Shown: one piece after another, positions 16,207 to 26,582 of the stretch
Numbering within the stretch: position 1 is the stretch's first letter
Layout: the number at the start of each line of letters is the position of its first letter
Assembly: GCF_027622875.1 (NCBI RefSeq)
Contig: NZ_JAPZVP010000032.1
Location: 1 to 39,712 of the forward strand
Length of the DNA: 39,712 nucleotides
Direction of reading: 5' to 3'
DNA from: Glycomyces luteolus
GTDB lineage: Bacteria; Actinomycetota; Actinomycetes; Mycobacteriales; Micromonosporaceae
Translations under genes and position numbers: made by a program
The notes under the pieces: model-generated
Seen by the model: the letters and a program-made list of their open reading frames with translations, nothing else
The model's database searches: none
What the model was told of the DNA's origin: nothing

Positions 16207-17108
16207 CAGAGGGCTTTGCGCACGGCCGCCGCCAGGTCCGGGGCGTCTTCCGCGTCGGCGTCGGCGATGCCCACGCCGTAGCGGAACCGGACCGTCGCTC
16301 CATCAGGGATGGTCAGCTCGTCGCTGAAGAACGGTGCGGGGTTGAGGCAGGCGAACTCCTCGCTGCGGGCGAACCACTGCGGCGGGTGGTGCGGGTTCTC
16401 GGCGTCGTCGACCATGAGCACCAGCGAGGTGGCGTCGACGTCGTCGTGGCGTCCGGCGAAGCCCATCCACTCGTGTCGCTGGCCGCGCATGTCGTTGCCG
16501 GAGCCGGAACCCTCGGCGGTGACTAGACGGCCGCCGGTGAAGGCGCGCGGGCCGCGCCAGAACAGGCCGCCGTAGCCGGCGTTCTCGCGGCCCTTCGTGG
16601 TCGGAGAGCCGATCGCGATGTCGCTTCCGGAGACATTGCGGAGCTCGGTCTCGAAGGTCAGCGTCCAAGCCTCGGCGGAAAGCAGGCGCGCGCCGATCGT
16701 GCGCCGCTCGGTGAGGAAGGCGGCCCCGGCCTGGGTGATCCAGTCCAGGTCGTGGGAGAGCCGGACCGCGCCGTCGGCGGCGGCGATCTCGGTGAAGTCC
16801 CGATGCAGCTGAGTGCCGTTGTTGTCCTTCTGCACATAGAACTGCCCGTGGACGTAGGTCGGCCCGCCCCAGAAGTTCTCCTCCCCCACGTGCGGCAGCG
16901 ACAAGGCGATGCCCTTGTGCCACACGTGGTCCCAGGGCCGGTACAGGCTCACCAGGCGACCCGCGCGGGTGCGGATCGGGTGCAGGTACGGCTTGGGCGA
17001 CTCCAGTTGCGGGGAGTCGGGCCGGTAGACGTAGCGGAACAGGTCGGTCCCGCCGTCGCTGACGGTCACGGAACTGCCGACATCGTGGCGGAGGTCGAGG
17101 TGGCTCAT
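16206..17108 (-). CDS. PmoA/DUF6807-family protein in a sugar operon
   Basis: A 300-aa soluble protein. The chosen ATG 17108 overlaps the preceding stop as ATGA. Conserved-looking blocks are KPYLHPIRTRAGRLVS, SLYRPWDHVWHKGI and ENFWGGPTYVHGQF, rich in His, Trp and Tyr. They match the Pfam 'PmoA' family (now DUF6807), which despite its name is not methane monooxygenase. These proteins often sit beside Gfo/Idh dehydrogenases in carbohydrate operons, and their biochemical role is poorly defined. The fold is expected to be beta-rich, like aldose-epimerase/galactose-mutarotase-type sandwiches. Here it is translationally coupled on both sides to Gfo/Idh and GH43, implying a step on the same sugar. 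Confidence 0.75.
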   Translation of the reverse strand: MSHLDLRHDVGSSVTVSDGGTDLFRYVYRPDSPQLESPKPYLHPIRTRAGRLVSLYRPWDHVWHKGIALSLPHVGEENFWGGPTYVHGQFYVQKDNNGTQLHRDFTEIAAADGAVRLSHDLDWITQAGAAFLTERRTIGARLLSAEAWTLTFETELRNVSGSDIAIGSPTTKGRENAGYGGLFWRGPRAFTGGRLVTAEGSGSGNDMRGQRHEWMGFAGRHDDVDATSLVLMVDDAENPHHPPQWFARSEEFACLNPAPFFSDELTIPDGATVRFRYGVGIADADAEDAPDLAAAVRKAL

Positions 17109-18214
17109 GCAATGGTCTCCTTGATCGGCGCCCACGGAACGGCGCCGCCGTCCATGCTGCGATTGAACGGGTCCGGGCCGGTGATCTCGCCGGCCGCGAC
17201 GGGGCGGCCCTGGAAGGCCGAGGCGTAGGTGGCGGCGGCGAACTCCAGCGTCCGGCGGGCCTCCGCGAGGGAGACGCCCGGCTCGGTCCCCGCCGCGATC
17301 GCGTCGAGGACCGCTTCGATCTGGAGGCGGTGTCCGCTCTCGGGATCGGGCCCCTCTCCGCCGTCCCAGAGCCCCGCGAGGTCCTCGTGTCCGGGTGCGG
17401 GCGTGAACCGCCAGTTCCCCTCCTGGTAGCCGTAGAGGTGTTCGAGTTCCACGGTGGCGTGCTCGAAGTCGAAGCGGAGCCGGGAGGTCTCCCGCGGCGA
17501 CACGACCGAGTTGACCACCGTGGCCAGCGCGCCGTTATCGAAGCGCGCCAACGCCATCGAGACGTCCTCGGTGTCGGTGGGCCGGGACAGTCGCCCGGCG
17601 AAGGCGGTGACCTCCGTCCAGGGGCCGAGGATCGACAGGAGCAGGTCGAACTGGTGGATGCCGTGGCCCATGGTCGGTCCCCCGCCCTCGACCTCCCACC
17701 GTCCCCGCCAGGGGACGTCGAAGTAGGCGTCGTCGCGGTACCAGAGCGTCTCGCAGGTCGCCACGAGCGGTCGCCCGAGCGCCCCGGAGGCGAGCAGGCG
17801 CCGGAGCCGGATCGCGGCCGGACCGTACCGGTGCTGGAACACCGTCAGCACCGGCACCCCGGTCTCGGCCTCGACTTCGGCCAGTTCGTCCATCTCGGCC
17901 AGACTCAGCGCAGTCGGCTTCTCGACGAGCGCCGGGACACCCGCCCGCATCGACGCGATCGCCAGCGGCACATGGGTTCCCGGCGGGGTGCAGATGTGCG
18001 CCAGGTCGAGCCGCTCCTGCTCCAGCATGGTCGCGGCGTCGCCGTATACGGCGGGAACCGGGAAGCGGCCGGTGAACGCCGCGGCGCGGGCCGGGTCGAT
18101 CTCGGCCACGGCCGCCAGTTCGGCGCCCAGTTCGGTCAGGGCGTGGGCGTGTGCGTGCGCGATGCCGCCGGTGCCGACGATGCCGCAGCGGAGCGGGGGT
18201 CTGGAGACGGTCAT
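17105..18214 (-). CDS. Gfo/Idh/MocA-family NAD(P)-dependent sugar dehydrogenase
   Basis: A 369-aa protein. The N-terminal Rossmann domain shows CGIVGTGGIAHAHAHAL (GxGxxA/G) and the signature EKPTALSLAEMDEL, with the nicotinamide-side Lys-Pro. The C-terminal alpha/beta domain includes GGGPTMGHGIHQFDLLLSILG, where the GxxxxxHxxD pattern holds the likely catalytic His. Family members oxidise or reduce sugar hydroxyls, or in some branches act as NAD-dependent glycosidases through a 3-keto intermediate. The gene starts 27 bp after the binding protein and its stop overlaps the next start (ATGA). The operon context suggests action on the imported oligosaccharide. Confidence 0.88.
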   Translation of the reverse strand: MTVSRPPLRCGIVGTGGIAHAHAHALTELGAELAAVAEIDPARAAAFTGRFPVPAVYGDAATMLEQERLDLAHICTPPGTHVPLAIASMRAGVPALVEKPTALSLAEMDELAEVEAETGVPVLTVFQHRYGPAAIRLRRLLASGALGRPLVATCETLWYRDDAYFDVPWRGRWEVEGGGPTMGHGIHQFDLLLSILGPWTEVTAFAGRLSRPTDTEDVSMALARFDNGALATVVNSVVSPRETSRLRFDFEHATVELEHLYGYQEGNWRFTPAPGHEDLAGLWDGGEGPDPESGHRLQIEAVLDAIAAGTEPGVSLAEARRTLEFAAATYASAFQGRPVAAGEITGPDPFNRSMDGGAVPWAPIKETIA

Positions 18215-18241
18215 GGTGCTCTTCTCTGCTTGGACCGCGGG

Positions 18242-19540
18242 TTAGGCGGCGGCGTCGATCTCGGACTTGAGTTCGTCGATGAAGGCTTCGGCCGCCTCCT
18301 GCGGTGTGCGCTCGCCGAACATGACCTCCTGGGTGTAGCGCTGGACCATCGGGTCGAAGCCGCTGCCACCGTTCGGGGTGACCGCCACTGGAGGCCCCGC
18401 GACGGCCGTTTCGATGTAGTCCACGGCCAGCCGCCCGCCCTCGTCGAGGTCGGCCGCGACGTGCTCGCGCATGGCCGGGTTGGCCGGGATGCCACGCTCG
18501 GTGCCGAGAATGTCGGCGGCGGCCTCGTGGTTGACGAGGAAGTCGATCAGGGTCGCGGCCTCGGCCGGGTGCTCGCTCTGAGAGGAGACCGCCCAGTACA
18601 TCGACGGTTTGATGAAGTTCGCGGCCGCCTCGGCGTTGCCGGGCAGCTGCAGCAGCCTGAGGTCGGCGCCGCTGGCGGCGAGCAGCGGCGTGATCTGCGT
18701 GTTGTATCCGAAGCCCATGGCGATCTTGCCGGTGGCCAGGCTGCCGCCCTCGATGCCCGCGCTCTGGCTCTCGACGGACTGGGCCGCGCTTTCGACGCCG
18801 CCGCTCTCGACCAGGCCGAGGTTGTACTCCCACAGTGCGGCCAGGACCGCCGGGTCGAGGGTGACCTCGCCGTCTTCGCTGTAGAGCTCGTTGCCGTGCA
18901 GGCGGGCCCAGTAGCGGACGCTGCCCGCGTCGGTCCCTCCGGTGAGGCCGGAGCCGTTGATGGCGCCGCCGCTCTTCTCGGTGAGCTCGTTGGCGATCGC
19001 GGCGTAGTCGTCCCAGGTCCAGGTGGTGTCGTCGGGCAGTTCGACGCCGTACTGGGCGAAGAGGTCGGCGTTGACGACGCTCGCGAGCATGCCCGCGCCG
19101 ATCGGGATCGCGTACTGGGCGCCGTCGATCTTGCCGGTCTCGAGGGTGGCCGCCTCGAAGCCCGAGGTGTCGAGGTATTCGCTCGTGTCGGCGAGGTCGA
19201 GCAGGGTGCCCCGGTCGCCGTAGGAGGCGAGGTAGAGCTCGTCCATCTGGATCACGTCGGGCGAGTCGTTCGCGGCGGTGGTGGTCGCGAGGGCGTCCCA
19301 GTACCCGGCCCAGTCCTTGAACTCGCCTTTGACGGTGATGTTCGGGTGTTCCTTCTCGAAGGCGGCGATGGCCTGGTTGGTGAGTTCGGCGCGGGTGTCC
19401 GCGCCCCACCAGGTCATGCGGATGGTGACCGGTTCGTCGCTAAGCTCGACGTCGCCGCCGCCCGCGGTGCCGCAGGCGGCCAGACCGGGCAGGGCCACCG
19501 CGGAGGCACCGAGTCCTTTGAGGATGAGTCTGCGTTGCAT
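18242..19540 (-). CDS. ABC sugar-binding lipoprotein (importer B)
   Basis: A 432-aa CUT1 solute-binding protein. AAGGAG lies seven bases before ATG 19540. The signal MQRRLILKGLGASAVALPGL leads to a lipobox LAAC with Cys23; the double Arg suggests Tat export. MTWWGADTRAELTNQAIAAF and FKDWAGYWDAL mirror the equivalent segments of the importer A protein, so the two are paralogues. Gene order differs: here the binding protein follows the permeases. It is followed 27 bp later by the Gfo/Idh gene. The sugar is probably a xylose- or arabinose-containing oligosaccharide, judged from GH43. Confidence 0.9.
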   Translation of the reverse strand: MQRRLILKGLGASAVALPGLAACGTAGGGDVELSDEPVTIRMTWWGADTRAELTNQAIAAFEKEHPNITVKGEFKDWAGYWDALATTTAANDSPDVIQMDELYLASYGDRGTLLDLADTSEYLDTSGFEAATLETGKIDGAQYAIPIGAGMLASVVNADLFAQYGVELPDDTTWTWDDYAAIANELTEKSGGAINGSGLTGGTDAGSVRYWARLHGNELYSEDGEVTLDPAVLAALWEYNLGLVESGGVESAAQSVESQSAGIEGGSLATGKIAMGFGYNTQITPLLAASGADLRLLQLPGNAEAAANFIKPSMYWAVSSQSEHPAEAATLIDFLVNHEAAADILGTERGIPANPAMREHVAADLDEGGRLAVDYIETAVAGPPVAVTPNGGSGFDPMVQRYTQEVMFGERTPQEAAEAFIDELKSEIDAAA

Positions 19541-19582
19541 TGGCTTGCTCCTTGGTGAGTCGTGTTGAAGGGTTGCGGCGGC

Positions 19583-20479
19583 TTATTTGCCGCCGGTGGT
19601 GGCGATGCCCCTGAGCAGGAATCGCTGTCCGAACAGGAACACCAGGAAGATCGGGACGAGTGAGACGACGCTCATGGCGAGTGCGTCGCCCCAGTTCGTT
19701 CCCGCCTGCGCGTCGACGAAGGCGCGCAGCGCCAGCGGGACGGTGTAGATGTCAGGGTCGGTCAGGTAGATCAGCTGGGAGAAGAAGTCATTCCAGGTCC
19801 AGATGAAGGTGAAAATGGCGGTCGCCGCGAGCGCGGGCACCATGAGCGGCAGGATGATCTGGGCGAAGATCCGCGGGTGGCCGGCGCCGTCGATGCGGGC
19901 GGCCTCGTCGAGTTCGATGGGGACGCCGCGAATGAACTGGACCATCAGAAAAACGAAGAACGCGTCGGTGGCCAGCAGTTTCGGCACGATGAGCGGAAGG
20001 AAGGTATTGACCCAGCCGAGCTGGGCGAACAGCACGTACTGCGGGACGATGATGACGTGGATCGGCAGCATGATCGTGAGGAGCATGATCGCGAACCACC
20101 ACCGCTTGGCGGTGAACTCCAGGCGGGCGAAGGCGTAGGCCGCCATCGAGCAGGAGACGAGGTTGCCCACGATCGCACCGAGGACCACAATGGACGAGTT
20201 GACGAGGTAGACGCTGAACGGGTCGGCGAAGGCGGTCCAGCCTTCGGCGTAGTTCCCGGTCTCCAGGTCGTTCAGCAGCAGGCTGGGGTCGCGGAAGATG
20301 ACGTCATTGGGCCGCAGCGAGCTGACGACCATCCACAGCACCGGGTAGAGCATCACGAGCGCGCACAGGATCAGCAAGGCGTGCTTGGCGATCGAGCGGA
20401 CCGGCCGGAATCCGCCCCGGGCCCGTCGCGGGGCCGGGCCGCTCGGCGGCCGGGTGGTCGTGGCGAAAGTGTCAGTCAT
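19583..20479 (-). CDS. ABC sugar transporter permease, MalG type (importer B)
   Basis: A 298-aa CUT1 permease with six predicted membrane spans. The EAA loop reads ELDEAARIDGAGHPRIFAQI and the end GIATTGGK. The segment VYLVNSSIVVLGAIVGNLVS is almost the same as in the importer A permease, showing duplication. It overlaps the upstream permease gene by 8 bases and precedes the lipoprotein by 42 bp. An ATPase must come from elsewhere. Confidence 0.92.
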   Translation of the reverse strand: MTDTFATTTRPPSGPAPRRARGGFRPVRSIAKHALLILCALVMLYPVLWMVVSSLRPNDVIFRDPSLLLNDLETGNYAEGWTAFADPFSVYLVNSSIVVLGAIVGNLVSCSMAAYAFARLEFTAKRWWFAIMLLTIMLPIHVIIVPQYVLFAQLGWVNTFLPLIVPKLLATDAFFVFLMVQFIRGVPIELDEAARIDGAGHPRIFAQIILPLMVPALAATAIFTFIWTWNDFFSQLIYLTDPDIYTVPLALRAFVDAQAGTNWGDALAMSVVSLVPIFLVFLFGQRFLLRGIATTGGK

Positions 20480-21392
20480 TGTAGAAGACCCAATACTTCG
20501 AAGCCCAGAAGTTGACCGCGGTGAACGCGCCGACGATGAGGAGCAGCAGCCAGGCGAGGGCCGAGGCGTAGCCCATGTCGAAGTTCCCGAATCCGCGCTG
20601 GTACAGGTACAGCGTGTAGAAGAGGGTGGAGTCGGCCGGTCCGCCCGTGCCGCCCGAGACGATGAACGCCTGGGTGAACGACTGGAACGCGTGGATGATC
20701 TGCAGGACCAGGTTGAAGAAGATGATCGGCGTCAGGAGCGGCAGGGTCACCGACAGGAACTGGCGTCCGCGGCTCGCCCCGTCGACCGAGGCGGCCTCGT
20801 AGTAGACGCGCGGGATCTGCCGCAGGCCGGCCAGGAAGATCACCATCGGCGAGCCGAACGTCCACACGTTCAGCGTGATCAGCGTGCCCAGGGCGGTCTC
20901 GGGCTCGGAGATCCAGCCGCGCCCCTCGATGCCGAGCAGGCCCAGGCCCTCGTTGAAGAGGCCGTCGGCGCCGAACACCATGCGCCACAGGACGGCGATG
21001 GCGACGCTGGCGCCCAAGAGCGAGGGCAGGTAGAACATCGAGCGGTAGAACGCCAGGCCCCGTACGCCCCGGTCCAGCACTACGGCCAAGGCCAGGGCGA
21101 GTCCCAGCTGGACCGGGACGGACACGAGGACGTAGGTGAACGTGACGCCGAGGGACCGGTGCAGGCGCTCGTCGCCGAGCATCCGGGTGAAGTTCTCCAG
21201 TCCGTTGAACTCCGCCGGCTGCAGCAGGTTGTAGTCGGTGAAGCTCAAGAACAGCGAGGCGACCATCGGTCCGAGCGTGATAGCGAACAGGCCGACGAAC
21301 CACGGGAGCAGGAACCAGAAGGCGACCTTGTTCTGCCGCTTGGCGGTCGAGCCTTGCCTGCCCAGACTGCGCAGTTCCGTTGTCGCGCTCAT
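20472..21392 (-). CDS. ABC sugar transporter permease, MalF type (importer B)
   Basis: A 306-aa CUT1 permease. The ATG at 21392 is chosen because its ATGA overlaps the stop of a 20-codon leader ORF that has a strong ribosome binding site. An in-frame ATG at 21488 would lie inside the operator region, about 10 bases from the predicted transcription start, with no Shine-Dalgarno. The protein has six predicted membrane spans, the typical SFTDYNLLQPAEFNGLENF external segment and the EAA loop YEAASVDGASRGRQFLSVTL. It is the first structural gene of the importer B operon, divergent from the LacI gene at 21571, and strongly resembles the 9974 permease. Confidence 0.9.
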   Translation of the reverse strand: MSATTELRSLGRQGSTAKRQNKVAFWFLLPWFVGLFAITLGPMVASLFLSFTDYNLLQPAEFNGLENFTRMLGDERLHRSLGVTFTYVLVSVPVQLGLALALAVVLDRGVRGLAFYRSMFYLPSLLGASVAIAVLWRMVFGADGLFNEGLGLLGIEGRGWISEPETALGTLITLNVWTFGSPMVIFLAGLRQIPRVYYEAASVDGASRGRQFLSVTLPLLTPIIFFNLVLQIIHAFQSFTQAFIVSGGTGGPADSTLFYTLYLYQRGFGNFDMGYASALAWLLLLIVGAFTAVNFWASKYWVFYND

Positions 21393-21451
21393 GAGCCCGC
21401 GTCCGGAGAGATCGCGGCGCGCAGACCGCGGGCGGGGATGGGACCCGGCAT
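21389..21451 (-). CDS. 20-aa leader ORF translationally coupled to importer B
   Basis: Five bases after a perfect AAGGAG, the ATG at 21451 opens a 20-codon ORF beginning MPGPIPARGLRAA. Its TGA overlaps the permease ATG (ATGA). The permease itself has no clear ribosome binding site, so translation of the leader probably delivers ribosomes to it. The peptide has three prolines in its first seven residues, including a Pro-Gly-Pro. Such motifs can slow ribosomes, which could make the leader a sensor. Expression is inferred, not shown. Confidence 0.55.
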   Translation of the reverse strand: MPGPIPARGLRAAISPDAGS

Positions 21452-21473
21452 TGGCGCTCCTTTGCGTCAAGAC

Positions 21474-21491
21474 ATAGTGATCGTTCACTAT
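21474..21491. promoter_or_regulatory. LacI-type operator 1 of importer B (ATAGTGATCGTTCACTAT)
   Basis: An 18-bp palindrome with 7-bp perfect arms in the divergent promoter region of importer B and its LacI gene. A reverse-oriented near copy lies at 21509. It would sit just downstream of the predicted transcription start of the minus-strand operon. Confidence 0.7.
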
Positions 21492-21505
21492 TTGCGGACG
21501 GATCC

Positions 21506-21534
21506 AAGATAGTGAACGATCACTCTTATGTCAA
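21506..21534 (-). promoter_or_regulatory. Promoter of the importer B operon
   Basis: On the minus strand TTGACA (21534-21529), a 17-bp spacer and TATCTT (21511-21506) form a sigma-70-type promoter with operator 2 inside. Transcription would start near 21499, leaving about 50 bases before the leader ORF. Confidence 0.6.
21509..21526. promoter_or_regulatory. LacI-type operator 2 of importer B (ATAGTGAACGATCACTCT)
   Basis: On the reverse strand this differs from operator 1 by one base, so the two sites form a pair 35 bp apart in inverted orientation. It fills the -35/-10 spacer of the minus-strand promoter. Binding here should block polymerase directly. Confidence 0.7.
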
Positions 21535-21570
21535 GATGATCAGTGCACACATCGAGAGGAAACCGAGCGG

Positions 21571-22584
21571 ATGACCGAGCGTTCCACCGAATCGAGACGG
21601 CCGACGATCAAGCAGGTCGCACGCCTGGCAGGGGTCTCCCACCAGACGGTGTCCCGCTACCTGCGATCCAGGGACGGCCTCAAACCGACCACGCTCGCGC
21701 GCATCGACGCGGCCGTCAGCGAACTGAACTACCGCCCGAACCTGGTCGCGAGATCGATGCGCACGCGGCGGACCGGCCGCCTGGCGGTCCTCCTGCCGAC
21801 GATGGTCTTCAACCCGGCCCGGATGCTGCACGGCGCCACCGAGGCCGCCCACGAGGCCGGCTTCACCGTCGAGGCGATCAGCGTCATCGGCGACACCGAA
21901 GCCCGGACCGAGCGCATGCTCGAGCTCGCCGGCACCGGGCAGGTCGAGGGCATCCTCGCGCTGGCCCCGCTCTCCCCCCGGGGCGAAGACCAACTGCCGC
22001 ATGGAGAGACGATCATCGTCGCCGCCGACTTCGACGACCAGATGCGCGGGATCGGCGAACTGGCCGACGCTTCGCCGCTGGTCGAGATCATCGAGCGCCT
22101 GGCCGAACTCGGGCACCGCCGCTTCTTTCACGTGGCAGGGAATCTCCAGTTCGCCTCGGCGCGGGCCAGGAAGACCGCGTACCTCGAGACGGTCGAACGG
22201 CTCGGCCTCGAATCCGCGGGCGTCGTCGACGGGGACTGGTCGGGCAAGTCCGGATACGACGCGGTGCGCTCGCTCGCGGACGAGGAGATGCCCACAGCGG
22301 TGGTCGCGGCCAACGACGTCGTGGCCTCCGGGGCGATCCGCGCCCTGGTCGACCGGGGCCTGGACGTTCCCGGCGACGTCAGCGTCACCGGCTGGGACAA
22401 CAACGAAGTGTGCCTCTACCTGCCGCCCAGTCTGACCAGCGTCGAGATCAACCTGGAGGGCATGGGCCGCAACGCGATGCTGAGCCTCGTCAAGGCGGTC
22501 ACCGGCCGCGACCTCGAACCCGCCCCGCGCCCCCTGCAACACGTGATCTGGCGCGAATCGACCGGCCCGGCGAGGCCCCGCTAG
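21571..22584 (+). CDS. LacI-family repressor of importer B
   Basis: A 337-aa LacI-family protein starting at ATG 21571 with GAGAGGAA upstream. The headpiece PTIKQVARLAGVSHQTVSRY with hinge LNYRPNLVARSMRTRRTG is followed by a sugar-sensing core ending DVSVTGWDNNEVCLYLPPSL. It is divergent from the importer B operon. Two inverted copies of an 18-bp palindrome lie in the 119 bp between leader ORF and regulator, so autoregulation and repression of the operon are likely. The inducer is probably the oligosaccharide taken up by importer B or a GH43 product. Confidence 0.92.
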   Translation: MTERSTESRRPTIKQVARLAGVSHQTVSRYLRSRDGLKPTTLARIDAAVSELNYRPNLVARSMRTRRTGRLAVLLPTMVFNPARMLHGATEAAHEAGFTVEAISVIGDTEARTERMLELAGTGQVEGILALAPLSPRGEDQLPHGETIIVAADFDDQMRGIGELADASPLVEIIERLAELGHRRFFHVAGNLQFASARARKTAYLETVERLGLESAGVVDGDWSGKSGYDAVRSLADEEMPTAVVAANDVVASGAIRALVDRGLDVPGDVSVTGWDNNEVCLYLPPSLTSVEINLEGMGRNAMLSLVKAVTGRDLEPAPRPLQHVIWRESTGPARPR

Positions 22585-22850
22585 ACAATCGAATTCGCCG
22601 CCGGTCGGCGGGGCCGATCCCGGAGGAGCGCCACACAATGAGATCGAGAAAGGCCCGGCTTCGCGGACATCGCTAGCGCGCCGCAATCGGCCCTGCACCG
22701 AGACACTCACCAGATCCAGACCGACGACCCCGCACATCCCTTCTGCCCCTACCGGGAGACCGGACGCGCCGGACACCACACCTGGTGGGCCGCAGCCAGT
22801 CCCACGATGAAAGTGAGACCGGCAGCGGGAGGCGACGCCGACGAAGCCAT
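22585..22850. other. Non-coding stretch between the LacI gene and stress-protein remnants
   Basis: No gene with a plausible start, ribosome binding site and family pattern is visible on either strand. No hairpin terminator or palindromic box was found. The sequence leads into the broken universal stress protein remnants and is probably degraded coding DNA. Confidence 0.5.
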
Positions 22851-22931
22851 CACGAAGCCAGCGTCCTGCTCGGCAGGGCCGAGGGCGCGGACCTGCTCGT
22901 GGTCGGCGACCGCGGGCGTGGCCGCAGGTAG
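22851..22931 (+). pseudogene. Universal stress protein fragment 1
   Basis: The frame encodes ASVLLGRAEGADLLVVGDRG followed by RGRR and a TAG. This is the strand before the ATP-binding glycine loop of a UspA domain, cut off where the GxxGxxxG(S/T) loop should continue. Start and N-terminal half are absent. It directly abuts a second fragment in another frame, suggesting deletion between two tandem usp genes. Confidence 0.6.
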
Positions 22932-22933
22932 CT

Positions 22934-23119
22934 GTCGAGCAGCGGGTCCTTAAAGGGCACCCGGCCGAGATCCTGCTCGACCAGGCCCGAAGCGCCGACC
23001 TCCTCGTCGTGGGCAGCCGGGGCCGCGGCGGGTTCGCAGGTGCACTGCTCGGCTCGGTGAGCAATCACTGCGTTCACCACGCGACCTGTCCCGTCGTCGT
23101 CGTCCACGACAGGGCATGA
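22934..23119 (+). pseudogene. Universal stress protein fragment 2 (C-terminal half)
   Basis: The frame VEQRVLKGHPAEILLDQA...ADLLVVGSRGRGGF...LLGSVSNHCVHHATCPVVVV ends in a TGA. It is the intact C-terminal half of a UspA domain with the ATP-binding loop GSRGRGGF-x-GALLGS, but no start codon or first half. It closely resembles the intact stress proteins at 34575, 35468 and 37045. It represents an earlier fourth or fifth family member at the edge of the DosR-like island. Confidence 0.7.
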
Positions 23120-23148
23120 GCAGCGCGCGTCCGTTGAGGCGAGCGGCC

Positions 23149-23670
23149 TCAGCCCCCTGCAGGGCCGCTCGTCGAGTGCGCTGCCGCTGCGATCTCACTC
23201 GCCCAAGAGCGGACGCGGTCGAGTTGGCCCGGTGCCAGCGGGCCGAGGGTCTTCTCGACCATGAAACTCGCAGGGCGCGCGATGATCGCGAAGCCACCGC
23301 GGCGCAACCTGCGGGTCGCGGCGCGAGCTGCCGACCCAGGCACGTGGCTGATCCGTGTGTCGAAGGCGGCCGCCCGCGTGCCAGGGGCGGCTTTGGCCGT
23401 CTCGAGCCATTCCCGGACGCCGATCCCGGTGGAGACCAGTTCGTCCGGCGTCATGCCTGCAGCCTCTTGGCGTGAAGATGGGCGGCTCAACGTGAACCCG
23501 TGTGTGGGGGCTCCGAGCACCACCAGGCCGATGGAGGCGTCGATTGACGCCGGTGCCTCGCCGACTTCGTAGAGCTCGACCTCCATGTGCTTTGCGAGCT
23601 CCTCGGCGAGGGCCTCGGCGACGGTCCTCGTGTTGCCGAACATCGATTCGTAGATCACTGCGGCTAGCAT
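23149..23670 (-). CDS. Flavodoxin-family protein
   Basis: A 173-aa protein of flavodoxin size. The N-terminus AVIYESMFGNTRTVAEAL carries the FMN-phosphate loop (ESMFGNT), and VVLGAPTHGFTLSRPSSR matches the second flavin loop. Such proteins carry electrons or act as FMN-dependent quinone reductases. GAAAGGCGG lies upstream of ATG 23670. The gene precedes PPDK's end on the same strand and follows the stress-protein remnants, so it may belong to the same hypoxic/dormancy group. However, no GGGAC-N4-GTCCC box was found in its 88-bp upstream gap. Confidence 0.78.
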   Translation of the reverse strand: MLAAVIYESMFGNTRTVAEALAEELAKHMEVELYEVGEAPASIDASIGLVVLGAPTHGFTLSRPSSRQEAAGMTPDELVSTGIGVREWLETAKAAPGTRAAAFDTRISHVPGSAARAATRRLRRGGFAIIARPASFMVEKTLGPLAPGQLDRVRSWASEIAAAAHSTSGPAGG

Positions 23671-23758
23671 GGCGACCGCCTTTCTGAAAATAGTGAATGA
23701 ACTTCGGCCGCACCCGGGGGCCTGGGAGCCGAGCCCGACTGGATCCCGGTCGCACGGA

Positions 23759-26461
<2,703 letters not shown>

Positions 26462-26525
26462 CGCACTGCCTTTCTTCGTCAGGTGCTCATGGTTCATCTG
26501 ATGCCCGAACCGTCCCGTCCAGCTT

Positions 26526-26561
26526 GGGCCCATCGGCACTCTTGCCGGGGACTAACGGACG
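26526..26561. promoter_or_regulatory. Two degenerate DosR-type boxes upstream of ppdK
   Basis: GGGCC-CATC-GGCAC (26526-26539) and GGGAC-TAAC-GGACG (26548-26561) lie 65-100 bp before the ppdK start, 22 bp apart. Each keeps one good half-site of the GGGAC-N4-GTCCC pattern seen elsewhere in this region. Support is weaker than for the symmetrical boxes. Confidence 0.35.
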
Positions 26562-26582
26562 AAGCGCTGGACGTCCGGCGGG

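Noticed and set aside
17330..19558. Long plus-strand open frame opposite the importer B binding protein and Gfo/Idh genes
   Set aside because: Composition (Gly, Val, Asp, Arg rich, no motifs) fits an antisense shadow of well-supported minus-strand genes.
23690..23706. AATAGTGAATGAAC before the flavodoxin gene as an importer B-type operator
   Set aside because: Only one half resembles the 21474/21509 sites and it is not palindromic.
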